Shown here: positions 51,661 to 60,230 of the stretch, piece after piece
Layout: every line of letters begins with the position of its first letter
Numbering within the stretch: position 1 is the first letter of the stretch
NCBI GenBank assembly: GCA_023393165.1
Contig: JAEWMJ010000002.1
Location: forward strand, 186,001 to 250,000
Direction: 5' to 3'
DNA length: 64,000 nt
From: Bacillota bacterium
Lineage (GTDB): Bacteria; Bacillota; Clostridia; Christensenellales; Christensenellaceae
Program-made: the position numbers and the translations under genes
Notes under the pieces: generated by a model
Told to the model about the DNA's origin: nothing
Database searches by the model: none
What the model saw: only the letters and a program-made list of their open reading frames with translations

Positions 51661-51735
51661 TTCTTTGTATTTTAATCATGCGGGTGTCCAAAGTCCGGAT
51701 ACCCGCATTTTGGAACCAATCCGGAGGAAAAAAAA

Positions 51736-52674
51736 ATAAATACGAGAATAACCAAACTATTGAATATTGAATTCCCGGTGATACAGGGGGGAATGGCATG
51801 GATCGCGGACGCGTCCCTTGCATCCGCCGTAAGCCGGGCGGGAGGCCTTGGACTGATTGCTGCCGCGAATGCCCCTGTTGATGTGGTAAGGGCGCAGATC
51901 CGTGCGGCAAAGGCCGCGACAGACAAGCCTTACGGCGTAAACATCATGTTGCTGTCGCCCAGCGCAGCCGATATTGCGCAGTTGGTAATCGATGAAAAAG
52001 TGCCGGTTGTTACAACCGGCGCGGGGAATCCGGGTTTTTATATGGAAGCCTGGAAAAATGCCGGCATCAAAATCCTGCCTGTAATTCCTTCCGTAGCGTA
52101 TGCAAAACGGATGGAGAAAATGGGCGCGGACGCCGTGATCGCGGAAGGTTGTGAAGCCGGGGGACATATAGGCGAAATCACCACAATGGCGCTTGTGCCG
52201 CAGATAGTGGATGCGGTCGGGATCCCGGTGGTTGCGGCCGGCGGCATCGCCGACGGACGCGGAATGGCGGCGGCTTTTATGCTGGGCGCATCCGGTGTGC
52301 AGATCGGAACACGGTTTCTGGTCGCAGACGAGTGCACGGTTCATCAAAATTACAAAGAAAAGGTTATAAAGTCCAGAGATACGGATTCGGCGGTTACCGG
52401 CAGGGCAACCGGACACCCGGTGCGCTGTATCAAAAACAGGCTGGTACGCGAATTTAAGGAACTGGAAAAACGTGCGGCCACGCTGGAAGAATATGAGCGC
52501 CTGGGATCGGACAGGCTCCGGCGTGCGGCGCGTGAAGGCGACGTCGTCTACGGATCGGTTATGGCCGGCCAGATCGCCGGTCTTGTGAACCGGGGCGGGA
52601 GCGCGGCGGAAATAATAAAAGAGATTTGCGGGGATGCGGAAAAATTATTAAGCGGAGGAATCCATTTTGACTAA
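51736..52674 (+). CDS. fabK: Enoyl-ACP reductase II, apparently with an AUA start codon
   Basis: FabK is an FMN enzyme reducing enoyl-ACP, resistant to triclosan. FPVIQGGMAWIADASLAS, the SRAGGLGLIAAAN segment, VTTGAGNPG and CEAGGHIGEITTMALVPQ fit the family. The family N-terminus (pattern MNTRIxxLLNIxxPIIQGG) aligns from an ATA codon at 51736, reading INTRITKLLNIEFP, with GGAGG 8 bases upstream. No ATG, GTG or TTG is suitably placed; a TTG at 51760 has no ribosome binding site and would remove eight conserved residues. I call ATA as start, giving 312 residues; a sequencing error for ATG is the alternative. Confidence 0.9.
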   Translation: MNTRITKLLNIEFPVIQGGMAWIADASLASAVSRAGGLGLIAAANAPVDVVRAQIRAAKAATDKPYGVNIMLLSPSAADIAQLVIDEKVPVVTTGAGNPGFYMEAWKNAGIKILPVIPSVAYAKRMEKMGADAVIAEGCEAGGHIGEITTMALVPQIVDAVGIPVVAAGGIADGRGMAAAFMLGASGVQIGTRFLVADECTVHQNYKEKVIKSRDTDSAVTGRATGHPVRCIKNRLVREFKELEKRAATLEEYERLGSDRLRRAAREGDVVYGSVMAGQIAGLVNRGGSAAEIIKEICGDAEKLLSGGIHFD

Positions 52675-53596
52675 ACTTGCGGTTTTGTTTGCCGGACAGG
52701 GCGCACAGAAAACAGGTATGGGCAAAGATCTGTATGCTGGCAACGCGGCAGCAAGGGAAATATTTGAGCGCGCGGAAAAACACTCGCCCGGCATCACGGA
52801 AATGTGTTTTTCGGGTTCGCAGGAGATCTTAAACCAAACAATCAACACACAGCCTTGTGTGTATACCATGGATGTAGCGGCTTTTGCCGCTTTTCAGTCC
52901 GCCGGCCTTGAAATGAACGCAGCGGCGGGTTTTTCACTCGGGGAATACGCCGCGTTATGCTGCGCTGGCGTGTTTTCGTTCGAGGAAGGCCTTGCGCTCG
53001 TTAAAAAACGGGCGGAACGGATGCAGGAGGAAGCGGAAAGGACAGGAGGCGGTATGGCTGCGGTGCTGGGCAAAACAGGCGCCGAAGTGGACGAACTTGT
53101 GTCCGCAGTGCTGGAAGAGGGTATCCTGGAAGCTGTCAATTACAACTGCCCCGGTCAAACGGTGGTAGCGGGCGATGAGAAAAACCTGGCTGCATTTTTA
53201 GCGTATTGCAGGGAAAACAAAGTCAAAGCAATGAGCCTGCCGGTGAATGGCGCGTTCCACAGCCGGGCAATGGCCAAAGTTTCGGAATTTATTTTAGATT
53301 ATATTCATAATGTTGATTTTCACAATCCCGTCTGCCCTGTATATTCCAATACCCTTGCCCGTCCGTACCGTGAGGGCGAGATCAAAAAAGTGCTGGCGGC
53401 GCAGACTTCCAGACCGGTTTATTTTGAACAGATACTGCGCGGCCTCATGCAAAACGGATTCGATACGTTTGTGGAAGTAGGCCCGGGCAGCACGCTGTCC
53501 GGATTTGTCAGAAGGACGGAAAAGGACGCCGCCGTATTTAATATCGCTGATATGGATTCGCTTCAGAAGACGGCGGATGCCCTTGGTAAGGAGTAA
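52667..53596 (+). CDS. fabD: Malonyl-CoA:ACP transacylase
   Basis: A 309-residue transacylase loading malonyl groups onto ACP. LFAGQGAQKTGMGKDL at the N-terminus, the nucleophile motif GFSLGEYAAL (Phe in place of the more common His of GHSxGE) near residue 88, and the catalytic His in NGAFHSRAM near 199 are present. It starts at a TTG with GGAGG upstream and overlaps fabK by 8 bases. Confidence 0.96.
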   Translation: MTKLAVLFAGQGAQKTGMGKDLYAGNAAAREIFERAEKHSPGITEMCFSGSQEILNQTINTQPCVYTMDVAAFAAFQSAGLEMNAAAGFSLGEYAALCCAGVFSFEEGLALVKKRAERMQEEAERTGGGMAAVLGKTGAEVDELVSAVLEEGILEAVNYNCPGQTVVAGDEKNLAAFLAYCRENKVKAMSLPVNGAFHSRAMAKVSEFILDYIHNVDFHNPVCPVYSNTLARPYREGEIKKVLAAQTSRPVYFEQILRGLMQNGFDTFVEVGPGSTLSGFVRRTEKDAAVFNIADMDSLQKTADALGKE

Positions 53597-53600
53597 TAAT

Positions 53601-54338
53601 ATGTCACAGAAAACAGCAGTAGTCACCGGCGCGCCCGGCGGAATAGGAAGCGCGATTTGCAAAAGGCTTGCAAAAGAAGGATACGACATTGTCATCAACC
53701 ATTATAAAACCCAGGAAGCAGCGGACAAGCTCGCGGCAGAGCTGGAGGCGATGGGTGTAAAAAATATCGTATGCGAGGCTAACGTCTCCGATTTTGAACA
53801 GTCCAAAATGCTGATGGACAAGGCAATGGAGGCGTTCGGCAGGATAGACGTGCTTGTGAACAACGCCGGCATTACGCGGGATAACCTTCTCGCGCGTATG
53901 AAGGAAGAAGAGTTCGACGCGGTGATCGCGGTGAACTTAAAAAGCGCTTTCAATTGTTCCAAACATGCGGTATCCGTTATGATCAAACAAAGATACGGCA
54001 GGATTGTCAATATGTCTTCGGTTGTCGGGATTGCCGGCGCCGCGGGACAGGTCAATTATTCCGCGTCCAAGGCGGGGCTCATAGGCATTACCAAATCACT
54101 GGCAAGGGAAGTGGCTTCCCGGAACATCAATGTGAACGCCGTTGCGCCCGGGTTTGTAGATACGGACATGACGCGCGCTATCCCAGAAAAAATTCGGCAG
54201 GAAATGCTGGATTCGATTCCGGCAAAACGTGCGGCCCAGCCTGAAGACATCGCAAATGTGGTTGCGTTTCTGGTGTCGCCTGATTCGGATTATGTCACCG
54301 GCCAGGTCATCAACGTATCGGGCGGATTGCTTATATAA
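53601..54338 (+). CDS. fabG: 3-oxoacyl-ACP reductase
   Basis: A 245-residue short-chain dehydrogenase reducing 3-oxoacyl-ACP with NADPH. The nucleotide motif is TGAPGGIGSAI, followed by NNAGITRDNLL and the catalytic Ser (MSSVVGIAG), Tyr and Lys (YSASKAG). The ATG at 53601 has AAGGAG upstream; the longer frame overlaps fabD and is rejected. Confidence 0.97.
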   Translation: MSQKTAVVTGAPGGIGSAICKRLAKEGYDIVINHYKTQEAADKLAAELEAMGVKNIVCEANVSDFEQSKMLMDKAMEAFGRIDVLVNNAGITRDNLLARMKEEEFDAVIAVNLKSAFNCSKHAVSVMIKQRYGRIVNMSSVVGIAGAAGQVNYSASKAGLIGITKSLAREVASRNINVNAVAPGFVDTDMTRAIPEKIRQEMLDSIPAKRAAQPEDIANVVAFLVSPDSDYVTGQVINVSGGLLI

Positions 54339-54360
54339 AACGGTATAAGGAGTATTTTCA

Positions 54361-55596
54361 ATGTTAAGACGAGTTGTAGTGACGGGAGTGGGCGCAATAG
54401 CGCCAAACGGAAACAGCGCCCCGCTGATGTGGGACGCCATGAAAAACGGTGTAAACGGGATCGCGCCTATTACAACCATCGAAATAGCGGATAATCCTGT
54501 AACTGTTGCGGGCGAAATCAAGAATTTCGATCCTGTCGATTACATGGATAAAAAAGATGTGCGCAGGATGGACCGGTATTGCAGGTATGCGATGGTGGCC
54601 GGAAGCGAAGCCATGGAAGACGCCAATTTCGGCGGCAATATGCCCGATCCTAACAGGTTCGGCGTAATCATAGGCAGCGGAATCGGCGGCCTTGATACCA
54701 TGCAGACGGAGGTTACCAAGCTGAATGAGCGGGGATTTAAGAAAACCAATCCGCTCTTTATCCCCATGATGATCGGAAACATGGGCTCGGGCAACCTGGC
54801 GATCAAATACGGGCTCCGCGGCCACAACACTACTGTAACGACCGCATGCGCATCGGGCGCGCACGCCATCGGCGACGCTTTCCGCCTTATCCGGCACGGA
54901 TACGCGGACGCGATGCTGGCCGGCGGCGCAGAAGCGGCGCTGACGCCGCTTTCCCTTTCCGGGTTCTGCGGACTTCAGGCATTGTCGCTGTCCACGGATC
55001 CTAACCGTGCGTCCATTCCGTTTGACGCGGAACGAAACGGGTTTGTGATCGGGGAAGGTGCGGGCGCGCTTGTGCTGGAAGATTATGAATCGGCTGTGCG
55101 CCGGGGCGCGCGCGTTTATGCGGAGATCGTCGGCTACGGCGCTACTGCCGACGCGTACCATATGACGGCGCCGCATCCCGAGGCAATAGGCCCTGCCCAG
55201 GCCATGCGTATAGCGATCGAGGATGCGGGTATACCCGCGGACGCGATTTCTTATGTCAACGCGCACGGTACATCCACGCAGTTGAACGATAAGGCGGAAA
55301 CGCTTGCCATAAAGAAGGTTTTCGGCGACTATGCCAAAAAAATCGCCGTATCGTCCACCAAATCCATGACAGGACATCTTCTGGGCGCCGCAGGTGCAAT
55401 AGAAGCGGTGGCCAGCGTGATGAGCGTTACGGAGGATTTTGTGCCGCCCACAATCAATTATCAGGTTGCGGACCCTGAATGCGATTTGGATTACGTTCCA
55501 AACCAGGGCAGAAAAATGGAAGTCAATTACACGATTTCCAACTCGCTTGCTTTCGGAGGGCATAACGCAAGCCTGCTGTTTGCAAAGGTAAAATAG
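54361..55596 (+). CDS. fabF: 3-oxoacyl-ACP synthase II
   Basis: A 411-residue KAS II elongating acyl-ACP. The catalytic Cys is in TTACASGAHAIG near residue 163, and the His residues are in NAHGTSTQLND near 302 and GHLLGAAGA near 339. AAGGAG precedes the ATG. It follows fabG by 22 bases. Confidence 0.97.
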   Translation: MLRRVVVTGVGAIAPNGNSAPLMWDAMKNGVNGIAPITTIEIADNPVTVAGEIKNFDPVDYMDKKDVRRMDRYCRYAMVAGSEAMEDANFGGNMPDPNRFGVIIGSGIGGLDTMQTEVTKLNERGFKKTNPLFIPMMIGNMGSGNLAIKYGLRGHNTTVTTACASGAHAIGDAFRLIRHGYADAMLAGGAEAALTPLSLSGFCGLQALSLSTDPNRASIPFDAERNGFVIGEGAGALVLEDYESAVRRGARVYAEIVGYGATADAYHMTAPHPEAIGPAQAMRIAIEDAGIPADAISYVNAHGTSTQLNDKAETLAIKKVFGDYAKKIAVSSTKSMTGHLLGAAGAIEAVASVMSVTEDFVPPTINYQVADPECDLDYVPNQGRKMEVNYTISNSLAFGGHNASLLFAKVK

Positions 55597-55605
55597 GAGG
55601 GTACT

Positions 55606-56043
55606 ATGAACTTAAACGATGTTCAGGAGTTTATAAAAAACAACCGGGGGCTAAAAACGCTCGAACTGCAGGACGGCGATTTCAGTATAAAACTTGAGTG
55701 GAACTGCGGCGGCGTTGCAGCCGCGGCTGTGCCCGTGGCTACGCCCGCAGCGGTGCAGTATGCCGAGGCAGCGGAAGAGGAAGGCGATGCCGGTATGATT
55801 CCCGGCGGACACGATAATGCAAAGGATATCCTCTCGCCACTGGTGGGTACATACCACGAGCTGGAGGGGGCTAAAAAGGTTGCGATCGGCAGCAAGCTTA
55901 AAAAAGGCGACGCGCTGTGCAATATCGAAGCCATGAAGCTGATGAACGAGATCACCATACCCGAAGACGGAACAATCGTATGGATGGCATGCGCGGAAGG
56001 CGATACGGTGGAGTACGAGCAGCTTTTGTTCCGGTATGAATAA
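55606..56043 (+). CDS. accB: Biotin carboxyl carrier protein of acetyl-CoA carboxylase
   Basis: A 145-residue protein. After an N-terminal segment and an Ala/Val/Pro-rich linker (about 35-60), the biotinyl domain carries the biotinylated Lys in EAMKLMNEI near residue 111. GGAGGG precedes the ATG. Partner of AccC and AccDA encoded downstream. Confidence 0.96.
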   Translation: MNLNDVQEFIKNNRGLKTLELQDGDFSIKLEWNCGGVAAAAVPVATPAAVQYAEAAEEEGDAGMIPGGHDNAKDILSPLVGTYHELEGAKKVAIGSKLKKGDALCNIEAMKLMNEITIPEDGTIVWMACAEGDTVEYEQLLFRYE

Positions 56044-56058
56044 AAAGGAGATAAGAAA

Positions 56059-56487
56059 ATGATCGGCAGAGAGGAAATTAAAAAAGTGCTTCCCCACAGA
56101 GAGCCTTTTTTATTGATAGACGAGATTCTGGAAGTTGAAATCGGGAAATCCGCTACCGCCGTATGGCATGTCAAGGAAGACTTTGACGTTTTCCGCGGAC
56201 ATTTTCCGGGAAATCCGGTGCTGCCGGGGGTTCTGATGGTGGAAGCTCTGGCGCAGACCGGGGCTTATGCGATACTGCTGGAGGAACGTTTTAAAGGCAA
56301 ACTGGCGGTTTTCGGAGGGATAGACGGCGTTAAATTCAGGGGAATGGTTCGTCCGGGAGACGACCTCATATTGCACGCAGAATTAAAAAGATTGTCGTCC
56401 ATCGGGGGAAAGGCGGACGTAATCGCCACCGTTGACGGGAAAACAATATGCTCCGGTGAGATCATGTTTGCCTTTGCAAAGGAGTAA
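56059..56487 (+). CDS. fabZ: 3-hydroxyacyl-ACP dehydratase
   Basis: A 142-residue hot-dog-fold dehydratase. The catalytic motif FRGHFPGNPVLPGVLMVEALAQ spans about residues 44-66, with the His and Glu in place (positions given). LPHREPFLLID-type N-terminus. AAAGGAG precedes the ATG. Confidence 0.97.
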   Translation: MIGREEIKKVLPHREPFLLIDEILEVEIGKSATAVWHVKEDFDVFRGHFPGNPVLPGVLMVEALAQTGAYAILLEERFKGKLAVFGGIDGVKFRGMVRPGDDLILHAELKRLSSIGGKADVIATVDGKTICSGEIMFAFAKE

Positions 56488-56490
56488 CCC

Positions 56491-57834
56491 ATGATAGAAA
56501 AAGTGTTGATCGCCAATCGCGGTGAAATAGCGGTCAGGGTCATCCGTGCGTGCAGGGAGATGGGGATCGCCACGGTCGCTGTTTATTCTACGGCGGACCG
56601 GAACGCGCTTCATGCCCAGCTTGCGGACGAAGCCGTATGCATCGGCGCTCCTGCGCCCAGGGACAGCTATCTCAATCCGTATAATATTTTATCCGCCGCG
56701 CATATCACGGGGGCGGACGCCATTCATCCGGGGTACGGATTCCTTTCGGAAAATTCCAAGTTCGTCAGGATGTGCAAAAAAAGCAATATCATTTTCATTG
56801 GTCCTGACGCCGAAGCCATGGACAAAATGGGCAACAAGCTCATGGCCAGAAGGATCATGACGCAGGCCAGCGTACCGGTGATCCCCGGTTCCATGGATGC
56901 GCTCCGTAATGCGGAAGACGCTAAAAATACCGCGCGCAAGGTTGGATACCCGGTCATGATCAAAGCCGCTTCGGGCGGCGGCGGACGCGGTATCCGCAAG
57001 GTCAACCGCGAAGCGGATATTGAAGGCGCTTTTGCTTCCGCGTCGCAGGAAGCGGTTGTGGCGTTTGGAGACGGAACGCTGTATATGGAAAAATGTATTG
57101 AAAACGCAAGGCATATCGAAGTGCAGATCATGTGCGACCATTTCGGGCATGCCGTGCATCTGTTTGAACGGGAGTGTTCCCTGCAGCGCAGGAACCAGAA
57201 GGTGATGGAAGAAGCGCCGTCGGCGTTTTTTGACAAGCAAAAGAGAATGGAAATCGGCGACGCCGCGGTACGCGCGGCAAAAGCCGCCGGATACAACAGC
57301 GCGGGTACGATCGAATTTTTAGTAGACAAAAACGGGAATTATTATTTTATGGAATTAAACGCCCGCGTGCAGGTGGAACATCCGGTAACTGAAATGGTGA
57401 CCGGCGTGGATATAGTGAAAACGCAGATCATGATCGCCTGCGGAATCGATATGGGGTACGAGCAAAGCGATATCAAGCTCCACGGCCACGCCATAGAATG
57501 CAGGATCAATGCGGAAGATCCCAGCCGGAATTTCATGCCGTCGGTGGGTACGATCAAAATGCTGCATATTCCGGGCGGCCCAGGCATACGCTTTGATACC
57601 GCCATGTACGTGGGGTATAAGATACCGCCGAATTATGATTCGATGATCGGCAAACTGATCGCGTATGCCCCCACAAGAGACGTTGCTCTTGCAAAGATGC
57701 GTTCCGCTCTGACCGAACTGGTGGTAGAAGGCGTGGAAACAAATATCGATTTCCAGTTCGATCTGCTGCATAACCCGGATGTGGTGAAAGGCAACCTGGA
57801 TACCGGGCTGATCGGCAGGATAATGGAGGAATAA
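56491..57834 (+). CDS. accC: Acetyl-CoA carboxylase, biotin carboxylase subunit
   Basis: A 447-residue ATP-grasp enzyme carboxylating biotin on AccB. IANRGEIAVRVIRACREMGI at the N-terminus, the glycine-rich ATP loop KAASGGGGRGIRKV near residue 158, and FMELNARVQVEHPVTEMVTG near 287 are family signatures (positions given). The gene starts 3 bases after fabZ. Confidence 0.97.
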   Translation: MIEKVLIANRGEIAVRVIRACREMGIATVAVYSTADRNALHAQLADEAVCIGAPAPRDSYLNPYNILSAAHITGADAIHPGYGFLSENSKFVRMCKKSNIIFIGPDAEAMDKMGNKLMARRIMTQASVPVIPGSMDALRNAEDAKNTARKVGYPVMIKAASGGGGRGIRKVNREADIEGAFASASQEAVVAFGDGTLYMEKCIENARHIEVQIMCDHFGHAVHLFERECSLQRRNQKVMEEAPSAFFDKQKRMEIGDAAVRAAKAAGYNSAGTIEFLVDKNGNYYFMELNARVQVEHPVTEMVTGVDIVKTQIMIACGIDMGYEQSDIKLHGHAIECRINAEDPSRNFMPSVGTIKMLHIPGGPGIRFDTAMYVGYKIPPNYDSMIGKLIAYAPTRDVALAKMRSALTELVVEGVETNIDFQFDLLHNPDVVKGNLDTGLIGRIMEE

Positions 57835-57835
57835 T

Positions 57836-58762
57836 ATGGGCATTTTCAACAGAAACAAGCACAGCCAGAAACGGCAGGTGTATTCGTCCAACCAGCAGAT
57901 AAATATTCCGATCAAAGACGCGCTTATCAATGTACATACATACCAGCAGCGTACGGAAGCACAGGGCGCTGCGGATATTCCGGGCGATATGTTCGAAAAA
58001 TGTCCGGGATGCGCGCGCGTGGTGTTCGGGGAAGACCTTGCGGAAAACCAGCATGTCTGCGTATACTGCGGACATCATTTCCGTCTGCCGGCGCGGCGAA
58101 GGATAGAACTTACCGCGGATCCGAACAGTTTTTTTGAGTTTAACGCAGGCTTAGTTGGCGCGAATCCGCTGGAGTATCCCGGATACGAAGAAAAACTGGA
58201 TGAACTGCGCAAGAAAACCGGGCTGTCGGAAGCCATCGTAACCGGGGAATGTACAATCGGCGGCAATCCCTGCGTACTGGCGGCGATGGATGGGTTTTAT
58301 ATGATGGGATCCATGGGCGCGGCGGTGGGCGAAAAGTTTACGCGCGCTGTCGAGGTTGCCATAGAGAAAAAACTGCCGCTGGTTGCATTTACCGTGTCGG
58401 GCGGCGCAAGGATGCAGGAAGGGCTCATATCCCTGATGCAGATGGCCAAGACCAGCGCGGTGCTGGCCAAAATGGACGAAGCCGGGCTTCTTTACGTGGT
58501 GGTGCTGACCGACGCGACGACGGGCGGTGTGACCGCGAGTTTTGCTATGCTTGGCGATGTTACTCTGGCCGAGCCAAACGCGATCATCGGGTTTGCGGGA
58601 AAACGCGTTATTGAGCAGACTGTGAAACAGACGCTGCCCGAGGGGTTCCAGCGGACCGAATTTTTATTTAAAAAAGGGTTTGTGGATATGATCGTGGAGC
58701 GTAAAAATATCAGAGAGACTCTGACAAAAATTTTGAAACTGCATGCGGGAGGTGAGGCCTGA
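57836..58762 (+). CDS. accD: Acetyl-CoA carboxylase, carboxyltransferase beta subunit
   Basis: A 308-residue subunit transferring carboxyl to acetyl-CoA. A four-Cys zinc finger (CPGC...CVYC, about residues 56-80) and the VSGGARMQEGLISLMQMAKT motif near 185 mark AccD. The first 50 residues before the finger are longer than usual. It starts 1 base after the accC stop and overlaps accA by 1 base. Confidence 0.96.
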   Translation: MGIFNRNKHSQKRQVYSSNQQINIPIKDALINVHTYQQRTEAQGAADIPGDMFEKCPGCARVVFGEDLAENQHVCVYCGHHFRLPARRRIELTADPNSFFEFNAGLVGANPLEYPGYEEKLDELRKKTGLSEAIVTGECTIGGNPCVLAAMDGFYMMGSMGAAVGEKFTRAVEVAIEKKLPLVAFTVSGGARMQEGLISLMQMAKTSAVLAKMDEAGLLYVVVLTDATTGGVTASFAMLGDVTLAEPNAIIGFAGKRVIEQTVKQTLPEGFQRTEFLFKKGFVDMIVERKNIRETLTKILKLHAGGEA

Positions 58763-59571
58763 TGGCAGATTCGGCATGGCTCAAAGTACAGCTGGCGCGT
58801 GAGTTTATCCGGCCCACGGCCCAGTATTTCATTCGGAATATCATAGACGATTTTGTGGAGATGCACGGCGACAGGCTGTTTGCGGACGATGCGGCGATTA
58901 TCGGGGGAATCGGGTTCTTTAACGGTATTCCCGTAACCGTGATCGGTCAGGAAAAAGGCCTGGATGTCAATGAAAAAGTAAAGCGCAATTTCGGCAGTGC
59001 GCATCCCGAAGGATACCGCAAATCCATGCGGCTGATGAAGCAGGCGGAGAAATTCCGCCGCCCGGTGATCTGCATTGTGGATACCCAGGGTGCGTTTTGC
59101 GGAGTCGGAGCAGAAGAGCGCGGTATCGGCGAGGCGATCGCGCGCAATCTGATGGAGATGTCCCGGTTAAAGACGCCCATACTGACCGTGCTGATCGGCG
59201 AGGGCGGATCGGGCGGCGCGCTCGCGCTTGCGGTATCGGATAAGATCGCAATGCTGGAAAATTCGGTTTATTCCATCCTGTCGCCCGAAGGGTTCGCGTC
59301 CATTCTCTGGAGGGACGCTTCCAAGGCGCCCGAAGCGGCGCAGTTTATGCGCATGACCGCGCAGGAGGTGTGCGGGATGGGTATTGTGGACGATGTGATC
59401 CCCGAACCTAAGGAAGGCGCAAAGAACGACGATAACGGCGCGATGGCGCAAACGGTCAAAGCATATATTGCTGCGCAGCTGCCTGAGCTTATAAAAACCC
59501 CGGTAGCCGAGCTGATGGAAAAACGTTATGCCAAGATCAGGGCGTTCGGACAGAATTACATTAAAGAATAA
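58762..59571 (+). CDS. accA: Acetyl-CoA carboxylase, carboxyltransferase alpha subunit
   Basis: A 269-residue alpha subunit. HGDRLFADDAAIIGGIG near residue 35, GSAHPEGYRKSMRLMKQA near 82, and IGEGGSGGALALAVSDKI near 147 are family-typical. It is shorter at the N-terminus than E. coli AccA (319 residues), as in many Bacillota. TGATG overlap with accD; last gene of the fab-acc operon, followed by paired hairpin repeats. Confidence 0.96.
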   Translation: MADSAWLKVQLAREFIRPTAQYFIRNIIDDFVEMHGDRLFADDAAIIGGIGFFNGIPVTVIGQEKGLDVNEKVKRNFGSAHPEGYRKSMRLMKQAEKFRRPVICIVDTQGAFCGVGAEERGIGEAIARNLMEMSRLKTPILTVLIGEGGSGGALALAVSDKIAMLENSVYSILSPEGFASILWRDASKAPEAAQFMRMTAQEVCGMGIVDDVIPEPKEGAKNDDNGAMAQTVKAYIAAQLPELIKTPVAELMEKRYAKIRAFGQNYIKE

Positions 59572-59578
59572 TCTATCG

Positions 59579-59619
59579 CCTTTCTTTTAGAAAAAAGAAA
59601 GGAAGGGCCAAAGAAAACC
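59579..59619. repeat. Hairpin repeat family, copy 7 (accA / fumarase gap, left half)
   Basis: CCTTTCTTTT (59579-59588) and AAAAGAAAGG (59593-59602), followed by GCCAAAGAAAACC (59607-59619). It mirrors the copy at 59676-59706, with a terminator between them. Confidence 0.82.
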
Positions 59620-59628
59620 AAAAATAAA

Positions 59629-59665
59629 ATACCGCTCATTAATTCATAGTGAGCGGTATCTTTTA
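59629..59665. terminator. Bidirectional terminator between accA and fumarase genes
   Basis: ATACCGCTCA (59629-59638) and TGAGCGGTAT (59650-59659) form a perfect 10-bp stem flanked by A-rich and T-rich sequence. Confidence 0.82.
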
Positions 59666-59675
59666 TATCGTTATC

Positions 59676-59706
59676 GGTTTTCTTTTCTTTTTTCTAAAAG
59701 AAAAGG
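59676..59706. repeat. Hairpin repeat family, copy 8 (accA / fumarase gap, right half)
   Basis: A GGTTTTCTTTTC tag runs into CTTTTCTTTT (59682-59691), a TTCT loop and AAAAGAAAAG (59696-59705). It is the inverse of copy 7. Confidence 0.8.
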
Positions 59707-59708
59707 AA

Positions 59709-60230
59709 CTATTTTATAATATTATTTCCGTGAGAATCCACGCCAACGATCACCGGGAAATCCACGACTTCCAGCCGGTTAACGGCTTCGGCGCCAAGAT
59801 CCTCAAACGCAACAACTTCCGCTTTTTTGACGCATTTGGAAATCAGCGCGCCCGCGCCGCCCGTCGCGCAGAAATACACCGCACGGTTTTTTTGTATGGA
59901 TTCCACAACCTCTTTGCCAAGCGGCCCCTTGCCTATTGTGCACTGAACGCCCAGGTCGAACAGACGGGGCGCGTAGGCGTTCATCCTTCCGGAAGTGGTA
60001 GGCCCGCACGATCCAAAAATATGGCCCGGCTTGGCGGGGCACGGCCCGGCGTAGTAGATCGCTGCCTTTTTAATATCAAAAGGCAGTTTTTCGCCCTTGT
60101 CGATCATTGCGCACAACCGTTTATGCGCGGCGTCCCGCGCGGTATATATGGTGCCGGAGAGCGCCACATTGTCCCCGGCCTGCAGGGTTTCTATCTGTTC
60201 CAAAGTCAAGGGAAGATTGAGTTTTATCAT
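59709..60230 (-). CDS. Fe-S fumarate hydratase, beta subunit (or tartrate dehydratase beta)
   Basis: A 173-residue beta subunit of the two-part class I hydro-lyases. LSGTIYTARDAAHKR near residue 26, YYAGPCPAKPGHIFGSCGPTTSGRM near 60 (positions given) and FCATGGAGAL near 122 are conserved. The ATG at 60230 overlaps the alpha-subunit stop (ATGA) and has GAGGTG upstream. It should pair with the upstream subunit to interconvert fumarate and malate, consistent with a reductive branch from malate. Confidence 0.92.
   Translation of the reverse strand: MIKLNLPLTLEQIETLQAGDNVALSGTIYTARDAAHKRLCAMIDKGEKLPFDIKKAAIYYAGPCPAKPGHIFGSCGPTTSGRMNAYAPRLFDLGVQCTIGKGPLGKEVVESIQKNRAVYFCATGGAGALISKCVKKAEVVAFEDLGAEAVNRLEVVDFPVIVGVDSHGNNIIK

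Noticed and set aside
54364..55563. A 399-codon open frame antisense to fabF.
   Set aside because: It mirrors fabF codon usage, is rich in Arg and His, and has no recognisable domain.
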